A program made the translations under genes and the position numbers. From positions 9,982,001 to 10,046,000 of the forward strand of contig CM065309.1 of the NCBI GenBank assembly GCA_033032175.1: a stretch of 64,000 bases of DNA. Reading direction: 5' to 3'. Shown here one piece after another: positions 9,671 through 21,100 of this stretch. The number at the start of each line of letters is the position of its first letter. The stretch's first letter is position 1. The notes below the pieces were generated by a model. The model was not told where the DNA came from and ran no database searches. It was given only the letters and a program-made list of their open reading frames with translations. Source of the stretch: Saturnia japonica (Eukaryota > Arthropoda > Insecta > Lepidoptera > Saturniidae).

Positions 9671-10207
9671 TTATATTTTCTTTAATTCAATTATGTACAC
9701 GGGAAGTGTAAGTTATTCCATGAATAATAAGTTATGAAAATTTCAATAAAACTTTTGGGAACCGTAAAAAAAGAAATTTTCAAAAAAATTAAATTAAATT
9801 AATTCTTAACCGATTTTGATGAAATTTTATACACGGGAAGTCTAACTATTTACATAACTAATGAAATATAATAATTGTCAATATTATTTCTAGAATTTAA
9901 AAGACAAGTAATTCAAAAAGTTTATTTTTCTTCAATTCTCAACCGATTCTGGTCAAATTTTGTAGACGGGAAACATACATCATACCTACCATAATTGAGA
10001 GGCTATAAGAATTAATAATGCATTAGAAATTGTACATTACAATAATAGTTTTCAATCGATTTTGAAGCAAATTGTACACGGGAAATATATGCCACTCCTC
10101 AATTGATACGGCATATGATTTGTCAACAATATGAGTAAAAATAAAGGGATTTCAATAATTATTGCGTAGTAACAAACGCTTGCGGAGCCGCAGGCACACA
10201 GCTAGTC
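9671..10207 (+). repeat. Helitron-like repeat 'A', right part with 3' end
   Basis: Continuation of 4389-4651. It contains about four diverged units of roughly 110-130 bp, each with an ACCGATT...AAATTNTAC/GACGGGAA core (around 9690, 9810, 9940 and 10050). It ends GGAGCCGCAGGCACACAGCTAGT, whose CTAG-T terminus fits Helitron 3' ends. No Rep/helicase coding sequence is present, so it would be non-autonomous. Confidence 0.6.
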
Positions 10208-10635
10208 AATAAATAAATGAAAGAAAATATTCCAATATTGGGCGTAAGCATTTTCCTTGAGGGTAGATACAGACTAAATGACAACAAAAGCCCATGCATG
10301 GCGTATTGGTGCTTTTAAATGCCGAATTGATCTACCACTAGACGGTGGCTAAGCGGTTTTGTGTAAGTACTGCGCAAAATGAAATTTAAATGTGAAATAT
10401 TATTATTCTTTAATTGTGTAATTGTATGTATGAGTTTTTAAATAAAAACGCTTTTTTTTTAAATACATAGTAAGATTTAGTAAAATAATATTTATTACCA
10501 TTTTCTTTATTCTGATTAGTGTTTGCTGGAAATACTTAATTTTGACATAATATGTCAAATAATATAAACGGTATGTTATTTTTTATTATTAGGAAACGTA
10601 AAAGCATAAATTTTGTTATTAAAAAAAATTACAAT
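10208..10635. other. Non-coding, nothing recognised
   Basis: AT-rich spacer leading to the 3' side of the next cuticle gene. Nothing specific is visible. Confidence 0.4.
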
Positions 10636-10750
10636 ATATTAAAACCAAAGCCAAAACACGATTTCACAATTATTATACAGTGATATAAAAAAGTATTCAC
10701 AAAAAAATACAAATTTTCTTTTTTGCCGCAATACGTGTATTGTTAAGTTA

Positions 10751-11925
10751 TCATCCCAGGAGTGACGCTGCGACATCTGTTGGTACTGCTCCACCTGGAC
10801 CCTGTTCAATCTCTGGCCTATATCCGTCTTCACCAGCCTCATATCTTATAGTATAGGTCACTCCATCAGGACCGATCCAAGTGAAAGATCCTTTCACGAA
10901 GAGAGACTCGTTGTCAGAACCTTTATTTTTAAGTTCACCTTCCTGGTCTTGTTTAGTACCGTCAGACTGTTCGTATCTGTAAATTAAGTGTTTGTTTTAT
11001 ACAAGGTTGATTTCTCAGATTGGATTGTATGACCGAATCCGAAACTACGAAAAATAAAGAAAAGTGGTGTAAGAAGCCATGAGCTCGATTTATGAGAAAA
11101 CAAAAGTTGCATATTAATAGTTTAATTTATGAATGTGTGATTATTTAAATTCGTAACATTTACTTGGATTTTACGATATAATATGGTTTTTAAGTAAAAT
11201 ATTTGCAACAAGTAACCTAATAAAAATATAAGTAAACCATTTTCTTACGCATATTTATAGATTCCAAGTCCATCATTGTTGAAATTAAATTTTAACAGAT
11301 GTATATTTTCTTGAGGCTTATTGGTGTTAGTGGCATTAATTAGTGGCGAAGGTGCGGCAGTGATTAGTACTATTAAAGATAGAATTATTAGCTGCAAAGA
11401 ATGTAAATTATTATTAGATTTTTTTTCTTTTAAAAGATATTAGACAAACTGTCTCCACAAAACGTACTCATTCGAAATTGATTCATGAACGATTCATTCA
11501 ATCGAAATTGTAGTCTCATGGTTATTTACACTTCTCATATGTACTTTTATCAGTAATATAAAGTTAAACAGTAATTATTATAATCAAAATAATAATATGT
11601 ATTGTTGAGAAATATCAAGGCTAGGAAAGGAAAGGCTGTGTAAAATATTTTAAAGTACTAAGGTAATGAAGCCGAATTAACTTTATTGAGGTTGTATTCG
11701 AGTACTAAGAAAAATTAAGACCAAGAATTAATTAAACTTAAAATAGCATTAACTTTGACATAATAGGTTTTTGTTTATTTAATAAAATATAATAGTAAAA
11801 CTTTTAAATTAATTTTAACAATAACACAAGTTCTGTAGAAAGGATGTATCACTTAAAAATAAATATCACTTTACACTTAATTTTATTGACAAAAATAATA
11901 ATTTAAGAAATCACACCAATTTCAT
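10751..11925 (-). CDS. RR-1 cuticular protein, intact (125 aa, three exons)
   Basis: Coding exons are 11917-11925 (ATG AAA TTG), 11249-11391 and 10751-10976, joined by introns of 525 and 272 bp with GT donors (GTGTGA, GTAAG) and AG acceptors. The 125-residue product starts with a signal peptide (MKLLIILSLIVLITAAPS), followed by a linker and one chitin-binding Rebers-Riddiford domain of the RR-1 (soft cuticle) type: YEQSDGTKQDQEGELKN, then GSFTWIGPDGVTYTIRYEAG and EDGYRP, ending GGAVPTDVAASLLG. It would be secreted by epidermis and bind chitin fibres. By eye the domain exon is about four-fifths identical to that of the gene at 37.9 kb. The 3' flank (10636-10673, ATTAAAACCAAAG) is shared with the pseudogene at 29.4 kb, which confirms common ancestry. 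Confidence 0.93.
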
Positions 11926-12140
11926 TTTTGTACTGGCGAAGTGTTCACTTTGGGCGAATACATGAAAATGAGGCACCAGATTAATATTCCACCTTATATT
12001 ATATTACATGTTTCAGTGTTTTATTTCTGTCCCTTATGCATAAATAACTTTTACCGGTTGATGTGAAGGTAAGCTTGCTTGACATGGAATCTCTTACATA
12101 TTTTGTATAATTACCTTTATGACTGAAACTACTGAGCTCG
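11926..12140 (-). promoter_or_regulatory. Promoter and conserved upstream block of the cuticle gene
   Basis: On the minus strand there is a TATA-like AATATAAG (11993-12000) about 70 bp before the ATG. Beyond it lies a block (12018-12100) that includes TGCATAAGGGACAGAAATAAAAC and ACCTTCACATC. The block recurs in the same position at 33397-33540 and 43386-43530. The TATA and block are read from the sequence; a role in expression is inferred. Confidence 0.65.
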
Positions 12141-13499
12141 CAACAACAGTCACTTGATTTTTTTGCAACTGTTTGTGTTGTTTTTTTTTTATATTCTTTA
12201 TAAGTCGCTGGGCGAGTGATTTTCAACTTGAGAGTTATAGCTAGCCAGGAGGGCAATACATAATATCCTATCACTATGCTATGGTTTCCTCACGATCAAG
12301 CTCATCGCATGGATTCGAACTCACGTGGATCGACGCTGCAATCTACCACGGATAGTAAGAATATTATAAGTAATGGTCATAAATTTCATATTAGTGGGTA
12401 CAAGCCTGCGCGCCAGCAGTAATATGTAAGAAGTTGCACTTTCAACTGCTGTCGGGAAAGAAAATACATAAAAGATTAAGGTGTTTTAAATTGATTACTT
12501 TTTGAATAAAAACTTAAGGCATCTATGTTGCTGTTGAAATTTGTATGTATAAATTATATTTTATTAGATAATAGTATCGTGTGAAGCTATCAGAAAGTGT
12601 TTCTACATCTTACTTATTGCTTCGGTAACTAACTAGTCCTAAATCTGATGCACCCCCCTGAAAGTAATCCTGGCGCATACATAGGTAAGAGTATTATCTA
12701 ATGACAAGTTAGTTTCCCAAACAATAAGCAAGATGTGTACAAGGCACATTCTCTAAAATTGTGGCGAAAGCAGGTTACATCGAGAAGAACGTATGTAAAA
12801 TGTAACCTACGATACTGCCTTTTTTCAAAGATAGCATTAAAAAAACTGAGAAATATGTCCTCGAATTGCCTGAAAAAAAAAAGCCAAACCTCCCAATTTA
12901 CATAACCATGTAGTGTCATACTGCGGGTGAGTAGCAATTTGCTTGATTATTGTCAAAATGACGAGAACTTTTAGTATTAATTTTTATATCGTAAAATTTT
13001 AGATAGTTCACCATTAAAATAAGACTAACTAAATGAAAATATAATTATTCATAAATATTTTACAAGTCGCTACAAATTATCACAGCATTTTCTTCACATT
13101 CACGTGATAATGAACAAACCTACCTGTAAAATCTCGCATATAATAGTTTTGACGGCGCTATTATTTTCAACGGACGCAACTACTATCGATAAATAGCTCG
13201 TACAGACAAGATTTCATATTAGTTGATGATTCTAAAAGATATGACAGTTAATAGTATTGAAAAAGTACTTTGTCAGAGAATCTTTCACATTCATTGGACA
13301 TTAATTACTCTGTACTTAGAGAAATGTGCAATCTTAATTTTTCTTATATATTGTAAAACTTGTTTTATAATTTAGCAATAATTAGAAAGCAATGAAAATC
13401 TAATAACCATGGTCCATGTTACCGTAATTATACCATGATTAATTTGTGCATACGGTGATGTAAAGATGATTATGGCAATGTGAATATTGCTTGCATATA
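12141..13499. other. Mostly unrecognised intergenic sequence
   Basis: AT-rich DNA without a supported gene. Around 12275-12360 a fragment reads, on the minus strand, GTTCGAATCCATGCGATG and ATCGTGAGGAAACC, phrases typical of tRNA-derived SINE bodies. The remainder shows nothing clear. Confidence 0.4.
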
Positions 13500-13763
13500 T
13501 CAATAAAACTATCATTTGCACTATAGTAACTTTATTTTCAATAGTGAATAAGATAAAAGCATATTATCTAGTTGTTTAATCAAAAGTTCCATCCACACAT
13601 TCAGGCGAAAGATGTTCACTGATAGACATTTTATGCCTCCTCCAAAAGTCATCAAAAAGACTGATCCTGCTCTACTCACATCCATCGGGTACCCGCAACC
13701 TTCACCCGTTTCTGGGTACATCTTGCAGCGAGTCTCCTTACGCTTAGGTAACCTATATAGGTC
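13500..13763 (-). mobile_element. C-terminal end of an RTE-type retrotransposon (left of the gypsy insertion)
   Basis: On the minus strand one frame reads KVAGTRWM, a stop, VEQDQSF, two stops, then LLEEA. That is the C-terminus of RTE-like reverse transcriptases (pattern K-V-A-G-x-R-W-x4-Q-D-x-S-x-W-x6-E-A). It is the continuation of the copy at 23370-23880, separated from it by the gypsy provirus. An AATAAA lies near the 3' end. Confidence 0.55.
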
Positions 13764-13990
13764 TATAGAGTCGTTTGGCCGATCCTATTAATTAAAAATG
13801 CAATTCAGCGTTTGAATTATTGCTGTATTTATTTTATCGCTCGTAACTGATTACAGAATAATATATCTTCCTGTCAGTCCGTGACAGATGTCTTATTTAT
13901 CTTTTTCAAGACTTGAAAGTCAGCCAGTCTATCATAAACAAAATAGAATGTGGCTGAAGTAACAACTATTTATTGTGATAAGTCGCCACA
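13764..13990 (-). repeat. 3' LTR of the gypsy provirus
   Basis: Direct repeat of 23139-23369. It lacks a 4-bp stretch present in the other copy near the TTATCGCTCG region. Confidence 0.88.
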
Positions 13991-14132
13991 TCACCCCCCT
14001 ACGGAGAAAATTACAGCCGAGAGAAAGAAAAATAACAATTTAGAAGAAATCTTTAGATCTAGGATGTCACGGAACCTAACTCTGCGACCAGTGCGTGTAA
14101 TGACTGTAGGATGTGTAGCAGGGGATGCGGTG

Positions 14133-15005
14133 TCATGTTGCGGAATGTTGGATGGCGTGCGATTTGTAGTCAGAGGAGCGGATGGAGGCGCGATGACAGG
14201 TGCTGGTGTGGACTGTCGTCGACTCTTGTTGATCTTGTTCGACTTCCTGGTGAGCTGGTTTTACGCGATCGACGCTGACCTCGTGCTTTTTACCTGCAAC
14301 CTCGAGCGTTACAGTTTTGGGGTTTCGAGCCAAAATTTTGTAAGGTCCGGTGTAGGGTGGCTGTAATGGTCGCCTCACTGTGTCGTCCCTCAGGAACGCA
14401 TGGCTTGCTGTCTGCAGGTCTATGAAGATGAATAATGATGGATGAGCGTGTCGTGATGCTGGGGTGGGACGTATGCTAGCCATCTTGGAGCGAAGTCTGG
14501 CTACGAAGTCCTCGATGTGAGTATCATGATCGATTGTTGCTGGTACGACGAGCTCTCCTGGTAACCGCAGGGGTTCGCCATACAGAAGTTCCGCAGAAGA
14601 ACATTGTAAGTCTTCTTTAAGTGCTGTGCGTATGCCAAGCAACACTAGCGGTAGAGCCTTGCTCCATGTACTCCCATGGCACATAAGGGCAGATTTTAAT
14701 TGCCTGTGAAGGCGTTCTACCATTCCATTTGCTTGCGGGTGATAGCTTGTCGTCCGGATACGTTTTGTTGCGCAGATCTTCATTAGATGGGCGAAAAGGG
14801 CAGATTCGAATTGTCGCCCTTGGTTTGTTGTGATGACAAGTGGAACGCCATATCGCGAGATCCATCCGGAAACGAATGTGTCGGCTACCTCTTCTGCGGT
14901 AACGCCCAACATTGGCCATACTTCCGGCCATCTGGTAAATCTGTCGACGGCTGTCAGACAGTATGTATAACCACCAGAATGGGGAAGTGCGCCTATGATG
15001 TCCAA
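14133..15005 (-). pseudogene. Integrase region of the gypsy provirus, catalytic Asp lost
   Basis: A 290-codon open stretch starting at MDIIGALP, preceded upstream by more integrase in another frame. It contains the integrase core and a C-terminal GPY-type module (YTGPYKILARNPKTVTLEV). The first Asp lies in MDIIGALP and the Glu in SYHPQANGMVERL. The second catalytic Asp, normally TDQG in this family, reads TTNQGRQFES, so it has become Asn. Even if the frame were joined to RT, this integrase should be inactive. The tail overlaps the region next to the 3' LTR. Confidence 0.8.
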
Positions 15006-15107
15006 GTGGACGTGCTGGAAACGGGCTGACTTTCCAGGGAAGTTTTCTAACGGCGACCTTCCGTGACGGGAGACTTTGCAGCGTTGGCATACAATGCAAG
15101 AGCGAGC

Positions 15108-17560
15108 CTAAGCCATGCAGTTTTTGCGCATGGAAGGCCAAACATAGCGGTCAGACACCAGGCGAGCGCTTGCACGCGCGCTAGGGTGACTGAGGTTGTG
15201 GAATCTCAAAAACGTCGAGCGACGGAATGATGCGGGTAGGTAAGGTCTAGGCTTGCCCGTGGATGTATCGCAAGTCACCTGGATGTTTTTTCCTGGAATG
15301 GGAAGCAATTCCAATTTAAGAGAAGAACCGGTACGAAGCTTTTCGAGTTCTTCGTCAACGGCTTGAGCATTCGCGAGTGCAGCGAAGTCATCTGCTAAAG
15401 ATACAGCCTCCACGCGAAACATAGTATCCGCAACCACATTGTCCTCCCCTTTGATGTGAACTATGTCTGTTGAAAACTGACTTAAAAAACTTAGCTGATT
15501 GAGTTGTGCTGGTGGAAGTTTTTCTCGCCGTTGCTGGAAAGCATAAATTATAGGCTTGTGGTCTGTGAAAATAGTCACATGTTGGACCTCCAGGATGTGT
15601 CTAAAGTGCTGCACGCTTTCATAAATGGCAAGAAGTTCCCTATAGTAGGTGGGCCACTCTGCTTGCTTTGCAGTCAATTTCCTGCTGAAATAAGCTAGAG
15701 GTTGCCAGCTGTCAGTTTCGTTTTTGCGTTGCTGGAGACAGGAGCCAATATGTGATCCTGACGCGTCGGTGAATAGACCGAGTTGTGCTTGCTGGCTTGG
15801 GTGGTACAACATGGTCGCTGTTAATAAGCTTTCCTTGCAAGCTTCGAAATGTTTTTGAAGTTCAGGCGTCCAGGGGAAAGGTTTTGCACCTTTGCTCCCC
15901 GTGGCGGCTACGGCATCGATGAGCGGCGCTAGTCACATGTTGGACATCCAGGATGTGTCTAAAGTGCTGCACGCTTTCATAAATGGCAAGAAGTTCCCTA
16001 TAGTAGGTGGGCCTCTCTGCTTGCTTTGCAGTCAATTTCCTGCTAAAATAAGCTAGAGGTTGCCAGCTGTCAGTTTCGTTTTTGCGTTGCTGGAGACAGG
16101 AGCCAATATGTGATCCTGACGCGTCGGTGAATAGACCGAGTTGTGCTTGCTGGCTTGGGTGGTACAACATGGTCGCTGTTAATAAGATTTCCTTGCAAGC
16201 TTCGAAATGTTTTTGAAGTTCAAGCGTCCAGGGGAAAGGTTTTGCACCTTTGCTCCCCGTGGCGGCTACGGCATCGATGAGCGGCGCTTGATACTTTGCC
16301 GCACAAGGTAGGTATCTACGATAAAAGTTTATCATGCCGAGAAACCTACGCATGCCTTGTACAGTCTTGGGTGGAGGATAATCATGAAGAGCTTGGATGC
16401 GGTCGTCAGGAGGTTGAGTTCCTTGAGCGTTAATGCGGTATCCCAAAAACGAGACTTCAGCTGCTCCAAAAACACATTTTGCTGGATTTATTACCACTCC
16501 GTACTGTTGAAGGCGCTGGAAAATAATTTTGAGGTGCTGAATATGCTGGGAACTGTCAATTGAGTGGATCAAAATGTCATCTACGTAAGCAAAGCAAAAA
16601 TTAAGTCCACGCACCACTTCATCGATAAACCTTTGAAAGGTCTGACCAGCATTTCTGAGACCGAAGGTCATATAAGGAAATTCGTAAACTCCAAAGGGCG
16701 TTATTATGGCTGTTTTGCAGATATCAGAGATATTAATAGGTATTTGTTGGTATGCTTTTACTAAATCTATGGTGGAAAATATGGGGGATCCAGCCAGGTT
16801 TTGTGAAAAATCCCCTATGTGTCGGACTGGGTACCTGTCCGGTATGGTGCGGGCATTAAGTGCTCTGTAGTCACCGCATGGTCAACATGTTGCGTATCTT
16901 AGGAGCGAGGTGCAGGGGCGATGACCACGAGCTGCTGGAAGGTCGTGCGGTACCACATTGTAACATTGCATTAAATTCTGGCTGTGCTATATGCAATTTT
17001 TCTGGGCCTAGGCGGCGGGGACGGCAGCTGACTAGTGGACCATCAGTGGTATTGATGTAGTGGACAGTAGTGGGTTTGACTATTCTGTTTATTCCCGGAG
17101 GACGCATGATGTCCGGAAACTCAGCGAGCACCTGCTCGAAAGGTGACTTCCCGCATGTGACTGCTTTAATGCTGTCCTGGGAAGTGTGCGCTCTTGAAGC
17201 TGGTATCCACAGCTTGGTCGTACCATCAATCACCCGTTTGTGCCTACAGTCCGGTAAAAGATTGTAATAACTTACAAAATCTGATCCGATAATAGGTGTG
17301 CTGACATCAGCTATTATAAAATTCCATCTAAAATCACGGCGTAATCCTAAATTTAAATTGATAGAAATACTGCCAAAAGTTTTAATTGATGTGCCATTGG
17401 CTGCACTGAGGTCATATCCACTGCTAATAAAATGGCCTCTGGCAAATCGTCGAGGAAAACAAGAAATATCAGAGCCAGTGTCAATCAAAAATCTTTGTTT
17501 TGTACACCGGTCCAGTACAAACAGGCGACGACTTGAGAGCGGGTGATCGGTACTCGCCAC
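15108..17560 (-). pseudogene. Protease, RT and RNase H of the gypsy provirus, frameshifted
   Basis: From 17560 downward the protease reads FLIDTGSDISCFPRRF, followed by its flap and the approach to RT (VHYINTTDGP). A frameshift near 16880-16900 breaks the step into the RT fingers. RT then continues from about 16868 ([27 protein letters not shown], the catalytic [10 protein letters not shown]) into RNase H ([14 protein letters not shown]). A 358-bp tandem duplication (15573-16288) repeats part of the RT connection and RNase H and shifts the frame, since 358 is not a multiple of three. The second RNase H copy and the integrase zinc region follow to 15108. Confidence 0.85.
15573..16288. repeat. 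358-bp tandem duplication inside the gypsy pol gene
   Basis: Copy one is 15573-15930 and copy two 15931-16288. Both begin AGTCACATGTTGGAC and end GATGAGCGGCGCT. I count about five substitutions between them, so the duplication is fairly young but older than a few mutations. It falls in the RNase H region and breaks the frame. Confidence 0.9.
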
Positions 17561-17790
17561 TACCGATCACTTGTTGCGTTTCCCGAATGATTTTTAGTCC
17601 ACGTACAAAGCTGTGTACATTTTTGTGCTCGCTTACCAAATCGTTCGTAGTACCAACATAGGTCAGGACTCTGTGATTGTGAACGGTTGCAGCTACACGA
17701 TCTGCTGCTGCTACGATTGCGTGACTTCCCTCTATATGATCCCCCCGTAGCTGTAAGAGAAGCAACAGCACGGGAGAGGTCTGTTACTTG
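17561..17790 (-). pseudogene. Gag C-terminus (nucleocapsid) of the gypsy provirus, left of copia
   Basis: The frame continues gag on the far side of the copia insertion: QVTDLSRAVASLTATGGSYRG, then a serine/arginine-rich stretch and a zinc-knuckle-like CWYYERFGKRAQKC in which the expected His is missing. It ends just before the protease. The gag halves meet cleanly across the ACTTG target duplication of copia. Confidence 0.7.
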
Positions 17791-17977
17791 TGTAGTAAAG
17801 AAATAAACACAAGCCGGTTAGCGCCACCTATCGTACAAATGTTACATACACACTGGCGTAGATACTCCTTGTTCTTGTTTGCTCGCGTTGCGTATATTAT
17901 AGAAAAGTGTTATTGTTGGATTTCAATATATTTAACTATAAAACTAAAGCTTCTAGCTCTGCTGTTTTATTTCTACA
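17791..17977 (+). repeat. Left LTR of copia
   Basis: Begins TGTAGTAAAG and ends TTTCTACA. Identical to 22103-22289. Confidence 0.93.
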
Positions 17978-18146
17978 GGTTATGGGCCTATCTCAAAATA
18001 ATTAGAAACAGTATTTAGTAAAAAGTTACAAGTTTAGTTCCGAAAAGTAAAGTACCGCGTGTAATAAAAAGTGAGGTTAAGTAGCCGACCCCGGTTATTA
18101 ATTTTTGCAGCGTATTTTATATAAAAACCTATCAGTTTCCGAAGCA

Positions 18147-21100
18147 ATGTCGATAAACACCGTGCATATTGATAAACTGACCGGAAGGGACAATTACAAT
18201 ACGTGGAAATTCGCTGTAAAAGCCTACTTAGAGCACGAAGATTTGTGGTCGTGTGTGAATCCTGACAAACAGGAAACCATTGACGCTACCAAGGATGTAA
18301 AGGCCAAAAGCAAGATTATTCTCCTGGTTGACCGAAATAATTACCACCACATAGAACAAGCTGTGAGTGCCCGGGATGTGTGGGTCAAACTTAAGTCTGC
18401 GTTCGAAGACTCCGGATTGAGCAGGAAAGTAGCTTTATTACGTGATCTTATTAATACAAACCTAGATAGTTGTACCGATATTGAGGATTATGTAAATAAA
18501 CTAGTAACTACCGCTCATAAGCTGAGAAATATAAGCTTCAAAATTGACGATGAATGGTTGGGTACTTTAATGTTAGCAGGTTTGCCAGATCAGTACAAAC
18601 CAATGATAATGGGAATAGAAAGCTCTGGTGTTGTAATAAGTGCAGATTTTATCAAAACTAAGTTGCTACAAGAAGTGAAAAAGGAATCTGATACTACTGC
18701 ATTGTACACAAAGCATAGATACCCAATAAAGAAAAATTATAGTTCCCAGAATAATCAAAATAAACCCCGTGGTCCCCGTTGCTACAATTGTAATAGATAT
18801 GGGCATCTGAGTAAGAACTGTTTTGCCAACAAAAAGGAAAGTTCTAGTACTAATAAAAATTATGCAGCAGTTTTTTCAGCTTACACAGCATTGGACGATT
18901 ATAATTGGTACGTGGATTCTGGTGCATCCATGCACATGACAAGAAGATCTGATTGGTTATATGAAACAAAGACACCTCCGATACAAAGTATAAAGGTGGC
19001 CAATAATTCTTCAGTTACCGTACAGAAGATGGGAAATTTGGATCTCAATCTCTGCTGTAGTGATGGTAAAGTAAACCAAATCCAGGTAAGAGACATTTTG
19101 TTTATACCAGAACTGAGTACTAACTTATTGTCAGTTAGCCAGTTAGTTAAAAATGGATGTCAAGTTAATTTCCATAGTTGTGGCTGCAATATTTACAATA
19201 AAGAAAAAAGACTAGTAGCAACGGCGAGACTAACCAACAACATGTATAAATTGAATACTGTAGGAGGAGGCGCATTTCTTACTGCCACTGATAGCATTGA
19301 GAGTTTAGATGTATGGCACCGTAGAATGGGACACCTCAATTATGTTGATGTAAAAAAGTTAGAAACTTGTACTGAAGGGATGAAAATTACAAAAAATGAT
19401 AGTAAATCATGTATTCCATGTATACAAGGGAAACAAACTAGATTATCATTTAAAAATGAAGGATCAAGAGCAACATCACTTCTTGAGGTTATTCACTCAG
19501 ACCTCTGTGGCCCCATGGAATCTCCATCAATGGGAGGGGCAAAATATTTTATAACATTTATTGATGATCTTTCTAGAAAAGTGTTTGTATACTTTTTAAA
19601 GGACAAATCAAATATAAATTCAGTTTTCCATAACTTCAAATGTGAAGTGGAAAATGAGTTGAATCAAAAGATAAAAATTATCCGGACAGATAATGGCACT
19701 GAATATTGTAATAAAGTTTTTTCGAAATATCTTTCAGACTCCGGCATCAAGCATCAAACTACGACGCCTTACACACCTGAACAAAACGGTTTGAGTGAGA
19801 GAAAGAACCGATCTCTAGTAGAACGCGCCAAGTGCATGCTCAGTGATGCAAAATTACCAAAAACCTGTTGGGCCGAGGCTGTGCCAACAGCGGCCTACAT
19901 TATAAATAGATCCCCATCTCGAGTTCTTAATGACATAACACCAGAAGAAAAGTGGTCAAGAACAAAACCTAATATTTGTCACATGAAAATATTTGGATGT
20001 AAAGCCATGGTTCATGTACCGAAACAACAGAGACAAAAATGGGACTCAAAATCTACTGAAATGAGGTTTGTTGGCTATTGTGAAAATACAAAAGGATACA
20101 GATTATTAGACATAAAAAAAAGAATAATTTTGAAGAGTAGAGATGTTATATTTATAGAAGAAAGTCAAGAAAACTTAAAATCAACACTTACTATGACAAA
20201 ACCAAACATAGAACCAGTTTCATTAACGTTGGGTGTAAGTACACAGAGTACAGAATTAGAAGTACCAACTCCGGATGAATCTAGTTTGGAAAACAAAACA
20301 TATGATCAGACACTTAACCAAGACTCTGAAAATCCTACTTCAGAAAGTAGTTTATCTTTATCTTTTTCAGATGCAAATGACTCTATTTATATACCTAGCA
20401 GTGGAGAGATAGCCGATAACAGTTCATTTGAACATGATTTTTCCAATGTTACACTAAGACAACAGAACCAGAAGCGTGTACAAAAACACAAAATGACAAA
20501 GAAATCTGATGACAAGTTATGTTATGCAAATCTGGCTATATGCAATGATCCGATGAGTTTAGAAGAAGCTTTATCTTGCACAAATTCACAGCAATGGTTA
20601 CAAGCCATGGAAGTAGAATATAAGTCATTAATTGAAAATAAAACTTGGATATTAGCTAAACTGCCACCTGGTAAGAAAGCAATACCGTGTAAATGGGTGT
20701 ACAAGACTAAGAAAGATGAGAATGGAACCATAGTCAAGTACAAAGCACGATTAGTTGTGAAAGGATGTGCTCAGAAAAAAGGTATTGACTATGATGAAGT
20801 TTACTCACCTGTTATAAGATACACCTCGCTCCGTTACCTACTGGCACTAGCTACGAAATATGACATGGACATAGATCAAATGGACGCTGTTTCAGCATTC
20901 TTACAAGGCGACGTTGAAGAAGAGTTATATATGGCACAGGCACCTATGTATGAAAATGGTAATGACACAGATGTCTGTCTATTAAAAAAATCGTTATATG
21001 GACTGAAACAAGCCAGCCGTAATTGGAATAAAAAACTAGATGTTACACTCAGAGAAATAGGTCTGAATCGTTCAAGTTTCGACCCATGTATTTATTATAA

